NCBI RefSeq assembly: GCF_019175365.1
Contig: NZ_CP059572.1
Span: 7,378,001 to 7,442,000, forward strand
DNA length: 64,000 nucleotides
DNA from: Actinomadura graeca
GTDB lineage: Bacteria; Actinomycetota; Actinomycetes; Streptosporangiales; Streptosporangiaceae
Direction: 5' to 3'
Shown here: piece after piece, positions 9,861 through 18,936 of the stretch
Numbering within the stretch: position 1 is the first letter of the stretch
Layout: the number at the start of each line of letters is the position of its first letter
Made by a program: the position numbers and the translations under genes
The notes under the pieces: model-generated
What the model was told of the DNA's origin: nothing
Database searches by the model: none
The model's input: only the letters and a program-made list of their open reading frames with translations

Positions 9861-12581
9861 GTGCCGAAGTTCGTGTACGACTTCACTGAGGGAAACAAGG
9901 ACCTCAAGGATCTGCTGGGCGGCAAAGGCGCCAACCTGGCCGAGATGACCAACCTCGGCCTGCCCGTGCCCCCGGGGTTCACGATCACCACGGAGGCATG
10001 CCGGCACTATCTCGAACACGGGAACCCGCCCGGGGGACTGGCGGAGGAGGTGGACCGGCACCTCGCCGCGCTGGAGGCCCAGATGGGCAAGCGGCTCGGG
10101 CAGAGCGACGACCCGCTGCTGGTCAGCGTCCGCTCCGGCGCCAAGTTCAGCATGCCGGGGATGATGGAGACCGTCCTCAACGTCGGCCTGAACGACGAGT
10201 CCGTCCACGGCCTCGCCGAGCAGTCGGGCGACGAGCGTTTCGCGTGGGACTCCTACCGGCGGCTCATCCAGATGTTCGGCAAGACCGTCCTCGGCATCGA
10301 CGGGGACCTCTTCGAGGACGCCGTCGAGGCGGCGAAGGACGCCCGCGGCACCAAGGACGACGCCGACCTGCGCGCCGAGGACTACCGCGGCCTCGTCGAG
10401 CGGTTCAAGGCCATCGTCCGCGAGCAGGCGGGACGGGACTTCCCCTCCGACCCGCGCGAGCAGATGGACCTCGCCGTCCGGGCCGTCTTCGACTCCTGGA
10501 ACGCCGACCGCGCCATCCTGTACCGCCGCCAGGAACGCATCCCCGTCGACCTCGGCACCGCCGTGAACATCTGCTCGATGGTCTTCGGCAACCTCGGCGC
10601 CGACTCCGGGACGGGGGTCGCCTTCACCCGCGACCCGGCGTCCGGGCAGCAGGGCGTCTACGGCGACTACCTCCAGAACGCGCAGGGCGAGGACGTCGTG
10701 GCCGGCATCCGCAACACGGTGCCGCTGACCGAGCTGGAGCGGATCGACAAGGACTCCTACGACCGTCTCCTTGAGATCATGGAGACGCTGGAGAACCACT
10801 ACCGCGACATGTGCGACATCGAGTTCACGATCGAGCGCGGCAAGCTGTGGATGCTCCAGACCCGGGTCGGCAAGCGGACGGCCGCCGCCGCGTTCCGCAT
10901 CGCCTGCCAGCTCCTCGACCAGGATCTCATCGACGTGGACGAGGCGGCCCGCCGCGTCACCGGCGACCAGCTCGCCCAGCTCATGTTCCCGCGCTTCGCC
11001 GCGGGCGACCAGGGCTCGGACGCCGTCAAGAAGCTGGTCAGGGGCATGAACGCCTCGCCCGGCGCGGCCGTCGGTAAGGCGGTGTTCACCACCGAACGGG
11101 CCGTGGAGCTGGCCGGGCGCGGCGAGGACGTCATCCTCGTCCGGCGCGAGACCAACCCCGACGACCTCGCCGGGATGGTCGCCGCCAAGGGCGTCCTGAC
11201 GTCCCGCGGCGGGAAGACCTCGCACGCCGCCGTCGTCGCCCGCGGCATGGGCAAGACGTGCGTGTGCGGTGCGGAGGACCTGGACGTCGACGTCAAGGGC
11301 GGGCGTTTCACCGCCCCCGGCGGCATCACCGTGAAGGAGGGCGACGTCATCTCCATCGACGGCTCGTCCGGCGACGTCTACCTCGGCGAGGTACCCGTCG
11401 AGGACTCGCCCGTCGTCCGCTACTTCGAGGGCGGGCTGGCCGCCGACGGCGGCGACGAGCTGGTCGCGGCCGTCGACCGGATCATGCGGCACGCCGACGG
11501 GCGCGCCGCGCTGGACGTCCGCGCCAACGCCGACAACCCCGAGGACGCCGCGCGGGCCCGCCGCTTCGGCGCCGCCGGGATCGGGCTGTGCCGCACCGAG
11601 CACATGTTCCTCGGCGACCGCCGGCGCCTCGTCGAGGAGCTGATCCTCGCCGAGGACGCCGGCCAGCGGCAGACCGCCCTGGACGCCCTCGAACCGCTGC
11701 AGAAGCAGGACTTCGAGGGGATCTTCGAGGCCATGGACGGGCTGCCGGTCACCATCCGGCTCATCGACCCGCCGCTGCACGAGTTCCTCCCCGACATCAC
11801 CGAGCTGTCGGTCAAGGTGGGCCTCGCCGGCGACGGCGCGGACCCGCAGGACCGGAGACTGCTCGACGCAGTCACCCGACTGCACGAGCAGAACCCTATG
11901 TTGGGACTGCGCGGCGTGCGGCTCGGTTTGGTGATTCCCGGGCTCTTCTCGATGCAGGTTCGCGCGATCGCCGAGGCGGCCGCCGCGCGGCGCCGCGCGG
12001 GCGGCGACCCGCGCCCGGAGATCATGATCCCGCTCGTGGGCGCCGTCCAGGAGCTGGAGGCCGTCCGGGACGAGGCGCGCGGCATCCTGGACGAGGTCAA
12101 GGACGCCACTGGCGTAGACGTGCCCGCGCTGATCGGCACCATGATCGAGCTACCGCGGGCCGCGCTGACCGCCCGGCAGATCGCCGAGGCCGCCGAGTTC
12201 TTCTCCTTCGGGACGAACGACCTCACCCAGACCACCTGGGGCTTCTCCCGCGACGACGTCGAGGCGGCGTTCTTCTCCCGCTACCTGGAGCTCGGGATCT
12301 TCGGGGTGTCCCCGTTCGAGACCCTCGACCGGGACGGCGTCGGGCGGCTCGTCCGCATCGCCGCCGAGGAGGGGCGCAAGGCCCGTCCGGGCATCAAGCT
12401 CGGCATCTGCGGCGAGCACGGCGGCGACCCCGACTCGGTGCACTTCTGCCACGAGGTCGGCCTCGACTACGTGTCGTGCTCCCCGTTCCGCATCCCGGTC
12501 GCCCGCCTGGAGGCCGGCCGCGCCGCGATCGAGGCGGCACGCGCGGAGGGCGGCGCGGCCGGGGGGAGCGACAGCCGCTGA
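9861..12581 (+). CDS. ppdK: pyruvate, phosphate dikinase
   Basis: Interconverts pyruvate, ATP and phosphate with PEP, AMP and pyrophosphate. The 906-aa length is normal for the family. The N-terminal ATP-grasp domain starts KFVYDFTEGNKDLKDLLGGK. The swivelling phosphohistidine domain carries GGKTSHAAVVARGMGKTC near residue 453 with the catalytic His. The C-terminal TIM barrel has FFSFGTNDLTQ near 777 and GICGEHGGDP, and ends with the catalytic Cys in DYVSCSPFRIP near residue 872. GTG 9861 follows GGAG by 6 nt. The gene stands alone, divergent from a GH15 gene, which fits a role in the pyruvate/PEP node of central metabolism. Confidence 0.97.
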   Translation: MPKFVYDFTEGNKDLKDLLGGKGANLAEMTNLGLPVPPGFTITTEACRHYLEHGNPPGGLAEEVDRHLAALEAQMGKRLGQSDDPLLVSVRSGAKFSMPGMMETVLNVGLNDESVHGLAEQSGDERFAWDSYRRLIQMFGKTVLGIDGDLFEDAVEAAKDARGTKDDADLRAEDYRGLVERFKAIVREQAGRDFPSDPREQMDLAVRAVFDSWNADRAILYRRQERIPVDLGTAVNICSMVFGNLGADSGTGVAFTRDPASGQQGVYGDYLQNAQGEDVVAGIRNTVPLTELERIDKDSYDRLLEIMETLENHYRDMCDIEFTIERGKLWMLQTRVGKRTAAAAFRIACQLLDQDLIDVDEAARRVTGDQLAQLMFPRFAAGDQGSDAVKKLVRGMNASPGAAVGKAVFTTERAVELAGRGEDVILVRRETNPDDLAGMVAAKGVLTSRGGKTSHAAVVARGMGKTCVCGAEDLDVDVKGGRFTAPGGITVKEGDVISIDGSSGDVYLGEVPVEDSPVVRYFEGGLAADGGDELVAAVDRIMRHADGRAALDVRANADNPEDAARARRFGAAGIGLCRTEHMFLGDRRRLVEELILAEDAGQRQTALDALEPLQKQDFEGIFEAMDGLPVTIRLIDPPLHEFLPDITELSVKVGLAGDGADPQDRRLLDAVTRLHEQNPMLGLRGVRLGLVIPGLFSMQVRAIAEAAAARRRAGGDPRPEIMIPLVGAVQELEAVRDEARGILDEVKDATGVDVPALIGTMIELPRAALTARQIAEAAEFFSFGTNDLTQTTWGFSRDDVEAAFFSRYLELGIFGVSPFETLDRDGVGRLVRIAAEEGRKARPGIKLGICGEHGGDPDSVHFCHEVGLDYVSCSPFRIPVARLEAGRAAIEAARAEGGAAGGSDSR

Positions 12582-12638
12582 ACGCCTGGTCCCCGCCACG
12601 GAGCATGCGGAAAGTGGCGGGGACAACACGCCGGACTT

Positions 12639-13496
12639 GTGAACTTCGCGCGCGCGCCGGACCATCTAAGTAACGTGGCCAAGGCGATGACGTTGGAAGT
12701 GGAGTTGCCGGACCTGGAACCGGACGAAGAGGATGAGAGCCCGCGTACCCGGGGTCGGGGGCGGGGCCGCGGACGCGGCCGGCGCGAGCGGGGCAGGCGC
12801 TCGCTCTGGTTCACGATCCCGGTGAGCGTCCTCAGCGGCGTGATCGCGATCGTGGTCCTGACGCCGCTGACGGTCGGGGCGCGGATCTGGTACCAGGCGC
12901 GCCAGGACGAGCGGCCCCGCTCCGACGCGATCATCGTGCTCGGCGCGGCCCAGTACAACGGCGTCCCCTCGCCGACCCTGCGGTGGCGGCTCCAGCACGC
13001 GCTCGACCTCTACCGCGCCGGCGTGGCGCCCGCGATCGTCACCGTCGGCGGCAAGGCCCCCGGCGACAACTTCACCGAGGCCGAGTCCGGCCGCCGCTGG
13101 CTGGTGCAGAGGGGCGGGGTCCCGGCCGCCAAGGTCGTCGCGGTGCCCGTCGGCCGCGACACGCTGGAGAGCTTCGAGGCGGTCGGCAAGGAGTTCGAGC
13201 GGCTGCGCTGGTCGTCCGGCGTGATCGTCACCGACCCCTGGCACGGCCTGCGCTCCAAGCGGATGGCCGAGGCCAACGGCATCAAGGCCGCCGCCTCGCC
13301 GACCCGCAGCGGCCCCAGCGTCCAGACCCGCGACACCCAGCTCCACTACATCGTCCGGGAGACGGGCGGATACCTCTCGTACGTCCTGCTGGGCAAGAGC
13401 GTGAAGACGCCCAGCGAAACGATCAAGATCATCCATGGCGACCCGGCGCAGACGGGCACGCCCACGGGCCCGTCCTCCGGGACGCCCGGCCCGTGA
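12639..13496 (+). CDS. YdcF family (DUF218) membrane protein
   Basis: Up to 285 aa. The N-terminal 50 residues are acidic and then Arg/Gly-rich (RGRGRGRGRR). One membrane helix (about 56-82) precedes a DUF218 domain from about residue 93 (DAIIVLGAAQYNG), with GAPAIVTVGGK-like and VTDPWHGLRSKRMA motifs. DUF218 proteins such as SanA and YdcF are linked to envelope integrity or bind S-adenosylmethionine; the reaction is unknown. The start is uncertain: GTG 12639 gives the longest form, GTG 12675 or ATG 12687 are alternatives and none has a good ribosome site. The C-terminus is a short Thr/Pro/Gly tail. Confidence 0.85.
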   Translation: MNFARAPDHLSNVAKAMTLEVELPDLEPDEEDESPRTRGRGRGRGRGRRERGRRSLWFTIPVSVLSGVIAIVVLTPLTVGARIWYQARQDERPRSDAIIVLGAAQYNGVPSPTLRWRLQHALDLYRAGVAPAIVTVGGKAPGDNFTEAESGRRWLVQRGGVPAAKVVAVPVGRDTLESFEAVGKEFERLRWSSGVIVTDPWHGLRSKRMAEANGIKAAASPTRSGPSVQTRDTQLHYIVRETGGYLSYVLLGKSVKTPSETIKIIHGDPAQTGTPTGPSSGTPGP

Positions 13497-13556
13497 GGCG
13501 AACACCTTCCTCGAAGGTCATCTCAACGTCACCGTGGCCGCCTATCCTGGAAGCAC

Positions 13557-15011
13557 ATGACCAACTATCCTGACCGCGGTCAAGCCCCGGACGGCTCCAC
13601 CGCGAACAACCCCGCAGGGCACCCTCACACTGCGCCCTCTAACACTGCGCCCCCTAACCCTGCGCCCTCTCAAACTGCGCCCCCTGGCAGCACGCTCCCT
13701 CACACGGCGCCCCCTCACCCTGCGCCTCCTCAGACCGCGCACCCTCAGACCGCGCAGTGCTACAGCCCGTCCGACCGCGAGCGCTGGGCGCCCGAACCGC
13801 CCAAGCGCCGTGACCGGACGGCGTTCGAACGCGACCGCGCCCGCGTCCTGCACAGCGCGGCCCTGCGCAGGCTGGCCGCGAAGACACAGGTGGCCTCGCC
13901 CGGCGCGGACGCCGGGGCCGACACCGTGCAGAGCCTGCGCACCAGGCTCACCCACTCCCTCGAATGCGCACAGGTGGGCCGTGAGCTGGGCAAGTCCCTC
14001 GGCTGCGACCCCGACCTGGTCGAGACCGCGTGCCTGTCCCACGACATCGGCCACCCGCCGTTCGGGCACAACGGCGAGGCCGCGCTGGACGTCGTCGCCC
14101 GCGACTGCGGCGGATTCGAGGGCAACGCGCAGAGCCTGCGCGTCCTCACCCGGCTGGAACCCAAGTCGTTCGCGCCGGACGGACCGCCCCTCCACGGCCG
14201 CAGCGTGGGGCTCAACCTCACGCGCGCTGCACTTGACGCCGCGATGAAGTACCCGTGGACCGAGGCCGACGCCGTCAACGGGAAGTTCGGCATCTACGCC
14301 GACGACGTGGACGTGGCACGCTGGGTCCGGGGTGACGCCCACCCCGGCCGCACCTGCTTCGAGGCCCAGGTCATGGACTGGAGCGACGACGTCGCCTACT
14401 CCGTCCACGACCTGGAGGACGCGCTGGTCGCCGGGCACATCGACTTCGCCCGGCTCGCCGACCCCGCCGAGCGGCGCCTCGTCGCCGCCACCGCGATCAA
14501 GCTGTACTGCGCCGACGCCGACCTCGCCGAGCTGGAGGAGCGTTTCGCCGTGCTGCTCGCCGAGCCCTGCTGGCCCGACCACTACGACGGCACCCCGCGC
14601 GACCTCGCCGCGCTCAAGAACCTCACCAGCACCCTGATCGGCCGGTTCTGCGTGGCCGCCGAGACCGCCACCCGCGACGCCTACGGCGACCGCCCCCTGA
14701 CCCGGTACGCGGCGGAGCTGATCGTCCCGCGCGAGCAGCGCCTGGAGAACGCGCTGCTCAAGGGCATCACGGCGCACTACGTGTGGATCAGCCACGAGGA
14801 GATCCGCGCCCGCCAGCGGACGCTGATCACCGAACTGGCCGAGATGATGCTCGCCGGCGCCCCCGGCACGCTCGACCCCGGCTTCCGCGCCGCCTTCACC
14901 GACGCCGATGACGACGCGGCCCGCCTGCGCGCCGTCGTCGACCAGATCGCGTCCCTGACCGACCTCTCGGCCACCACCCGGCACGCGATGCTGAGCGACC
15001 GCGACCACTGA
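13557..15011 (+). CDS. dgt: deoxyguanosinetriphosphate triphosphohydrolase-like protein
   Basis: HD-domain enzyme that splits dNTPs to deoxynucleosides and triphosphate. The metal-binding HD residues are clear: [10 protein letters not shown] near residue 132 and [15 protein letters not shown] near 160, followed by [13 protein letters not shown] near 275. The 484-aa length exceeds the usual 420 or so because of an N-terminal extension (about residues 20-67) made of five-residue HTAPP-type units. These come from a 15-bp tandem array. The ATG at 13557 has TATCCT at 13543-13548, 8 nt before it, and also GGAAG; it may be leaderless. In many actinomycetes dgt is near dnaG, but here dnaG is 20 kb away. 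Confidence 0.93.
   Translation: MTNYPDRGQAPDGSTANNPAGHPHTAPSNTAPPNPAPSQTAPPGSTLPHTAPPHPAPPQTAHPQTAQCYSPSDRERWAPEPPKRRDRTAFERDRARVLHSAALRRLAAKTQVASPGADAGADTVQSLRTRLTHSLECAQVGRELGKSLGCDPDLVETACLSHDIGHPPFGHNGEAALDVVARDCGGFEGNAQSLRVLTRLEPKSFAPDGPPLHGRSVGLNLTRAALDAAMKYPWTEADAVNGKFGIYADDVDVARWVRGDAHPGRTCFEAQVMDWSDDVAYSVHDLEDALVAGHIDFARLADPAERRLVAATAIKLYCADADLAELEERFAVLLAEPCWPDHYDGTPRDLAALKNLTSTLIGRFCVAAETATRDAYGDRPLTRYAAELIVPREQRLENALLKGITAHYVWISHEEIRARQRTLITELAEMMLAGAPGTLDPGFRAAFTDADDDAARLRAVVDQIASLTDLSATTRHAMLSDRDH
13626..13745 (+). repeat. 15-bp tandem array inside dgt (8 units)
   Basis: Eight consecutive imperfect 15-bp units of the type CACACTGCGCCCYCT, each giving a pentapeptide such as [15 protein letters not shown] or QTAPP. 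The unit length keeps the frame. Confidence 0.85.
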
Positions 15012-15403
15012 CCCCGCACGATCGGCGGCCTTGCGTCCCCTCTCCCAGCTCAGCCCTCGCCCGTCCTCTGCCACTGACCCCCGCACGGTCGGCGGCCTTG
15101 CGGTCCCCTTTCGCAGCCCTGCCCCGTCCGACCAGCAGGGCCGGCCTGCCGCTTTAACAGCCCTCGCCCGCCCTCCAGCCGCTCTCGCCCGTCCTCCACC
15201 AGCTCTCGCCCGTCCTCCACCAGGTCTCCGCCCACCGTCTCGTCTGGCAGGTCCTGACCCACCACTTAGCGATCCATTGCGGCCCCCGGCGCGCCCAGGT
15301 AGGCCCGGCGCGCCCAGGTAGGCCCGACGCGCCCAGCGCCGACCCTTGTCTCTCCGGAGGGGCCGCTGTAGTGATAGCAAGAAGTCATCTACAGGAGGTC
15401 GCC
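15012..15403. repeat. repeat-rich intergenic region between dgt and the flavoprotein gene
   Basis: No gene is supported here. Three repeat types are visible. (1) A 36-38 bp direct repeat at 15005-15040 and 15071-15108; its first copy includes the dgt stop codon. (2) C-rich CTCTCGCCCGTCCTCCACCAG-like units around 15160-15240. (3) A 19-bp unit GGCGCGCCCAGGTAGGCCC at 15288-15306 and 15307-15325, with a partial third copy to 15336. Confidence 0.75.
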
Positions 15404-16630
15404 ATGCCCGAGGAGACGTTCGTCATCGCCGGCGCCAGCCTGGCCGGTGCCAAGGCGGCGGAGACGCTCCGCGAGGAGGGCTTCACCGGCCGCGTGGTGC
15501 TGATCGGCGAGGAGATCGAACGCCCGTACGAGCGGCCGCCCCTGTCCAAAGGCTTCCTGCTGGACAAGGAACAGAGGGAGAAGGCCCACGTCCACGAGGC
15601 CGACTGGTACGACAAGCACGAGGTCGATCTGCGGCTCGGCGTCTCCGTCGCGGCGATCGACCGCGCCGCGCACCAGGTGCGCCTGTCGACCAAGGAGCCG
15701 ATCGGCTACGACAAGCTCCTCCTGGCCACCGGGGCGTCCCCGCGGCAACTGGAGGTCCCCGGATCCAGGCTCCAGGGCATCCACTACCTGCGGACGATGG
15801 CCGACTCGGCCGCCCTGAAGCAGGCGCTCGCACCCGGCGGCCGCCGCGTCGTCGTCGCCGGGGCGGGGTGGATCGGACTGGAGACCGCCGCCGCGGCCCG
15901 TTCCTACGGCAACGACGTCACCGTGATCGAGCCAGAACCCGCGCCGCTGCACGCCGCCCTCGGCCCCGAACTGGGCGCCGTCTTCGCCGCGCTGCACCGC
16001 GAACACGGCGTCGACCTGCGCCTCGACCAGGGCGTGGCCGGATTCTGGGGCGCCGGGCAGGTCTCGGCCGTCGTCACCTCCGGCGGCGCCGAGATCCCCG
16101 CGGACGTCGTGATCGTCGGAATCGGCGCCCGCCCGAACACGCGACTGGCCGAAGAGGCCGGGCTGGAAGTCTCGAACGGCGTGCTCGTCGACGCCTCCCT
16201 CCGCACGTCCGACCCCGACATCTACGCCGCCGGCGACGTCGCCAACGCCTACAACCCGCTCCTCGACCGCCGGATCCGCGTCGAACACTGGGCGAACGCC
16301 CTGAACGGCGGCCCGGCCGCCGCACGTGCCATGCTCGGCCAGGACGTCACCTACGACCGCGTCCCCTACTTCTTCAGCGACCAGTACGACCTCGGCATGG
16401 AGATGTCCGGCATCGCGACCCCGGGGGAGTACGACGAGGTCGTCTTCCGGGGAGACGTCGAGGGCCGCGAGTTCATCGCCTTCTGGCTGTCCGGCGGACG
16501 CGTCGTCGGCGGGATGAACGTCAACGTGTGGGACGTGACCGGTGACGTGCAAGCACTGATCAGGTCCGGCCGCCCCGTCGACACCACCCGCCTAGCCGAC
16601 CCGGCGACCCCCCTGGCCGACCTGGTCTGA
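15404..16630 (+). CDS. FAD-dependent ferredoxin reductase-like oxidoreductase
   Basis: A 408-aa pyridine-nucleotide-disulphide-type flavoprotein of the ferredoxin reductase family (BphA4/rhodocoxin reductase-like), passing electrons from NAD(P)H to a ferredoxin. The FAD Rossmann motif is at residues 8-20 (IAGASLAGAKAAETLR), the NAD motif near 150 (VVVAGAGWIGLETA), and the FAD-binding YAAGDVANAYN near 274. The C-terminal reductase domain contains FFSDQYDLGMEMSG. ATG 15404 has AGGAGGT 7 nt upstream, so the in-frame GTG at 15371 is not the start. No ferredoxin or oxygenase gene is adjacent, so the partner is unknown. Confidence 0.93.
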   Translation: MPEETFVIAGASLAGAKAAETLREEGFTGRVVLIGEEIERPYERPPLSKGFLLDKEQREKAHVHEADWYDKHEVDLRLGVSVAAIDRAAHQVRLSTKEPIGYDKLLLATGASPRQLEVPGSRLQGIHYLRTMADSAALKQALAPGGRRVVVAGAGWIGLETAAAARSYGNDVTVIEPEPAPLHAALGPELGAVFAALHREHGVDLRLDQGVAGFWGAGQVSAVVTSGGAEIPADVVIVGIGARPNTRLAEEAGLEVSNGVLVDASLRTSDPDIYAAGDVANAYNPLLDRRIRVEHWANALNGGPAAARAMLGQDVTYDRVPYFFSDQYDLGMEMSGIATPGEYDEVVFRGDVEGREFIAFWLSGGRVVGGMNVNVWDVTGDVQALIRSGRPVDTTRLADPATPLADLV

Positions 16631-16726
16631 GCCACCAGAGCTGAGCCACCTAACCTGACCAACCACCTGGCCTGGGCCACCACCAGGTCTGAGCCACCAG
16701 GTTTGACCAACCACCTGGACGCGGCA
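16630..16726. repeat. degenerate tandem repeat between flavoprotein and MFS genes
   Basis: Imperfect alternation of TGAGCCACCAG- and TGACCAACCACCTGG-type units of 14-17 bp, directly after the flavoprotein stop. No gene or hairpin is obvious. Confidence 0.6.
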
Positions 16727-16778
16727 CCTCGTCGCCGCTGATCCGCCTGAGAGCATTCCACCGGGGATGTCAGCAACG

Positions 16779-16784
16779 TAAGGT
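16779..16784 (+). promoter_or_regulatory. candidate -10 box TAAGGT for a leaderless transcript
   Basis: TAAGGT lies 7 nt before GTG 16792 and fits the TANNNT pattern of actinobacterial leaderless genes. There is no ribosome site between it and the start. The -35 is weak. Confidence 0.45.
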
Positions 16785-16791
16785 CGTCCGG

Positions 16792-18138
16792 GTGGTGACG
16801 GAGAAGATCACGCCGCCCGTCCGGGCACGGACGTCGGTGACGGTGGCGTTCACCGTCCACGGCCTGGCCGGTACCGCCTGGGTGACCCGGATCCCGCAGA
16901 TCAAGGAGCATCTCGGCCTCGGCGAGGGCGCGATGGGCGTGGCCCTCCTCGGCGCGCCCGTGGGCGTCGCCGTGGCCGTGCGGTTCGCGGGCATGATCGT
17001 CGCGCGCTGGGGAAGTCGCGCGACGACCATCGGCGGCGGGATCACCGGCGCGCTGTCGCTCGTCCCCCTCGGACTGGCCTGGAACCTCGCCGCGCTGATC
17101 TGCGCTCTGGCGGTGCTGGGCGCCTCTCTGGGCCTGATGGACGTGGCCATGAACGCCCAGGGCGTCGCCGTCGAGCGCCTCTACCGGCGCCCCCTGATGT
17201 CCGGAATGCACGGCGCGTACAGCATCGGGACCCTCATAGCCGCCCTGATCGGGTCCGCCGCGGCCCACAAGGACGTCCCGGTGCCGGTGCACCTGTCCCT
17301 GGCGGCGGCCGTGCTGATGATGGTCCTGCTGCTCGGTTGCCGAAACCTCATGGACCGTTCCGCCGACACCCTCGACTCCTCCGACCCTCTCAACTCACCA
17401 GGCACCCTCGACTCACCAGGCACTTTTGTCTCCGCCACCCCCGCCTATGCCTCTACCCACGACCCCACTCACGACCCCACCCACGACCCCATCCGCGAGG
17501 AGCCCGAGGAGCCGAGAACACCGAGCAAGCCGGACGGTCCCTCCACCACGCCCAAGGCCATCCCCACCCCAACACCGGCCGGTGGCTCTGGGCGCTGGCT
17601 CCTGGCGATGCTCGGGATCATCGGCCTCTGCTCGTTCGTCGGTGAGGGGGCCATGGCCGACTGGAGTGCGATCTACCTGCGGGAGAGCCTCGGCACCGGC
17701 CCCGGCGTCGCGGGCCTCGGGTTCGCCGGATGCGCCGTCGCCATGACGATCGGACGGCTCGCAGGGGACAAGGTCGTGGCGCGTTTCGGTCCCGTCCCGG
17801 TACTGCGGGCCGGGTCCCTGGCCGCCGCCGTGGGACTCGGGCTTGGGCTCGCGGTCCGTGACCCGTCCGCCGCCGTGGCCGGTTTCACACTGTTCGGCCT
17901 CGGCATCGCCGTGGTCGCGCCCGTCACCTTCAGCGCCGCGGGCAACGTGCCCGGCGTCCCCGCCGCGTCGGGCATCTCCAGAGTGACGGGCGTCGGCTAT
18001 GCCGGGCTGCTCGGCGGACCGCCCATCATCGGTTTCGTCGCACAGGGGATCGGCCTGGGCTGGGCACTCGCCGTCCCGGTGGGTCTCGTCGGCCTGATCT
18101 TCCTGCTGGCTCCGGCGGCCGCCACGGCCGGGCGTTGA
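16792..18138 (+). CDS. MFS transporter, FucP/YbjJ-like
   Basis: A 448-aa membrane protein with about 12 hydrophobic helices in two blocks: residues 15-185 and 264-445. The first block has the MFS loop signature (RFAGMIVARWGSR, DVAMNAQGVAVER), as in YbjJ-type permeases. The cytoplasmic loop between the halves (about 186-262) is unusually long, rich in Asp, Pro and Thr, and contains repeats (THDP three times; SPGTLD-type units). The substrate cannot be told. GTG 16792 is likely leaderless. The gene stands alone between two intergenic gaps. Confidence 0.88.
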   Translation: MVTEKITPPVRARTSVTVAFTVHGLAGTAWVTRIPQIKEHLGLGEGAMGVALLGAPVGVAVAVRFAGMIVARWGSRATTIGGGITGALSLVPLGLAWNLAALICALAVLGASLGLMDVAMNAQGVAVERLYRRPLMSGMHGAYSIGTLIAALIGSAAAHKDVPVPVHLSLAAAVLMMVLLLGCRNLMDRSADTLDSSDPLNSPGTLDSPGTFVSATPAYASTHDPTHDPTHDPIREEPEEPRTPSKPDGPSTTPKAIPTPTPAGGSGRWLLAMLGIIGLCSFVGEGAMADWSAIYLRESLGTGPGVAGLGFAGCAVAMTIGRLAGDKVVARFGPVPVLRAGSLAAAVGLGLGLAVRDPSAAVAGFTLFGLGIAVVAPVTFSAAGNVPGVPAASGISRVTGVGYAGLLGGPPIIGFVAQGIGLGWALAVPVGLVGLIFLLAPAAATAGR

Positions 18139-18212
18139 ACCGCCACCCGACCCGGCGCGCCGCGTGCTGATCTTTTGCCCAGGTTGTGACCATGGCATAT
18201 GTCCGGCTCCGG

Positions 18213-18218
18213 TAAGGT
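18213..18218 (+). promoter_or_regulatory. candidate -10 box TAAGGT for gtrA-like gene
   Basis: TAAGGT, 8 nt before GTG 18227, same hexamer as upstream of the MFS gene. A TTGTGA at 18184-18189 is too far away to be a normal -35. Confidence 0.45.
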
Positions 18219-18226
18219 CTGGGCGA

Positions 18227-18688
18227 GTGAACACCATGCAGCGGTCAAGACCGGTCAGAACGGTCTCGTCCGCCCCGGCCTACCGCACGTTCCTTCGCGA
18301 ACTGCTCAGTTTCGGTTTCGTGGGTTTCGTCGGCACGCTCATCATGATCTTCGGCGCGAACCTGATGCGCGCCTGGCTCGGCGGCAGCCCCGTCACGAGC
18401 GTCGTCGTGCCCACCGTGGTGTCCACCCTGACCTCCTACCTGGCCAACCGCTTCTGGACGTTCCGGCACCGCGACAGCGACGGCTCCGGCCGCGAGGTCG
18501 TGGTCTTCTTCGCGCTGAACGGCGTCGGCCTGCTCATCCAGGTCCTGTGCACCGGATTCACCTACTACACCCTCGGCCTGCACGGCGGCGTCGCCTACAA
18601 CCTCGGCCTGCTCGCCGGCGTCGGCCTCGGCGCGGCGTTCCGCTATTGGTCGTACAAGAAGTGGGTCTTCACCCACGCGGCCGCCTGA
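18227..18688 (+). CDS. GtrA family membrane protein
   Basis: A 153-aa protein with four hydrophobic helices. GtrA signatures are clear: FLRELLSFGFVGFVGTLI near the N-terminus, the SYLANRFWTFRHR motif between helices 2 and 3, and the final RYWSYKKWVF. GtrA proteins are thought to move lipid-linked sugars across the membrane or help cell-wall polysaccharide synthesis. GTG 18227 (leaderless) or ATG 18236 are the plausible starts; the longer frame from 18164 has no support. No glycosyltransferase gene is adjacent. Confidence 0.9.
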   Translation: MNTMQRSRPVRTVSSAPAYRTFLRELLSFGFVGFVGTLIMIFGANLMRAWLGGSPVTSVVVPTVVSTLTSYLANRFWTFRHRDSDGSGREVVVFFALNGVGLLIQVLCTGFTYYTLGLHGGVAYNLGLLAGVGLGAAFRYWSYKKWVFTHAAA

Positions 18689-18804
18689 CGACTGAGCCTG
18701 CAACCCGCAGCCCTACCTGTCAGTCGCCTATCTGCCTGCCGCTTGGCATCCCGCGCCCTGCGAAGGGTCGCCCTGACCGGCGGCACCCTGCCTCCGCCCT
18801 TCCC

Positions 18805-18889
18805 GACCGCCTGCTCCTCCTGACCGCCTGCTCCTCCTGACCGCCTGCCCTTCCTGACCGCCTGCCCTTCCTGACCGCCTTGGCATCCT
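18805..18889 (+). repeat. 17-bp tandem array (5 units)
   Basis: Two units GACCGCCTGCTCCTCCT, two units GACCGCCTGCCCTTCCT and a diverged fifth (GACCGCCTTGGCATCCT), head to tail. The array lies in the spacer upstream of the ECF41 sigma gene. Confidence 0.9.
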
Positions 18890-18936
18890 CCGCTTCTGCT
18901 GGGAATGCCCAGGGCGGAGATCGGGTCGTACACACC

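Noticed and set aside
9669..11885. Long minus-strand open frame opposite ppdK
   Set aside because: Antisense shadow of a highly conserved gene; GC-rich codon bias keeps this frame open. No domain and no ribosome site.
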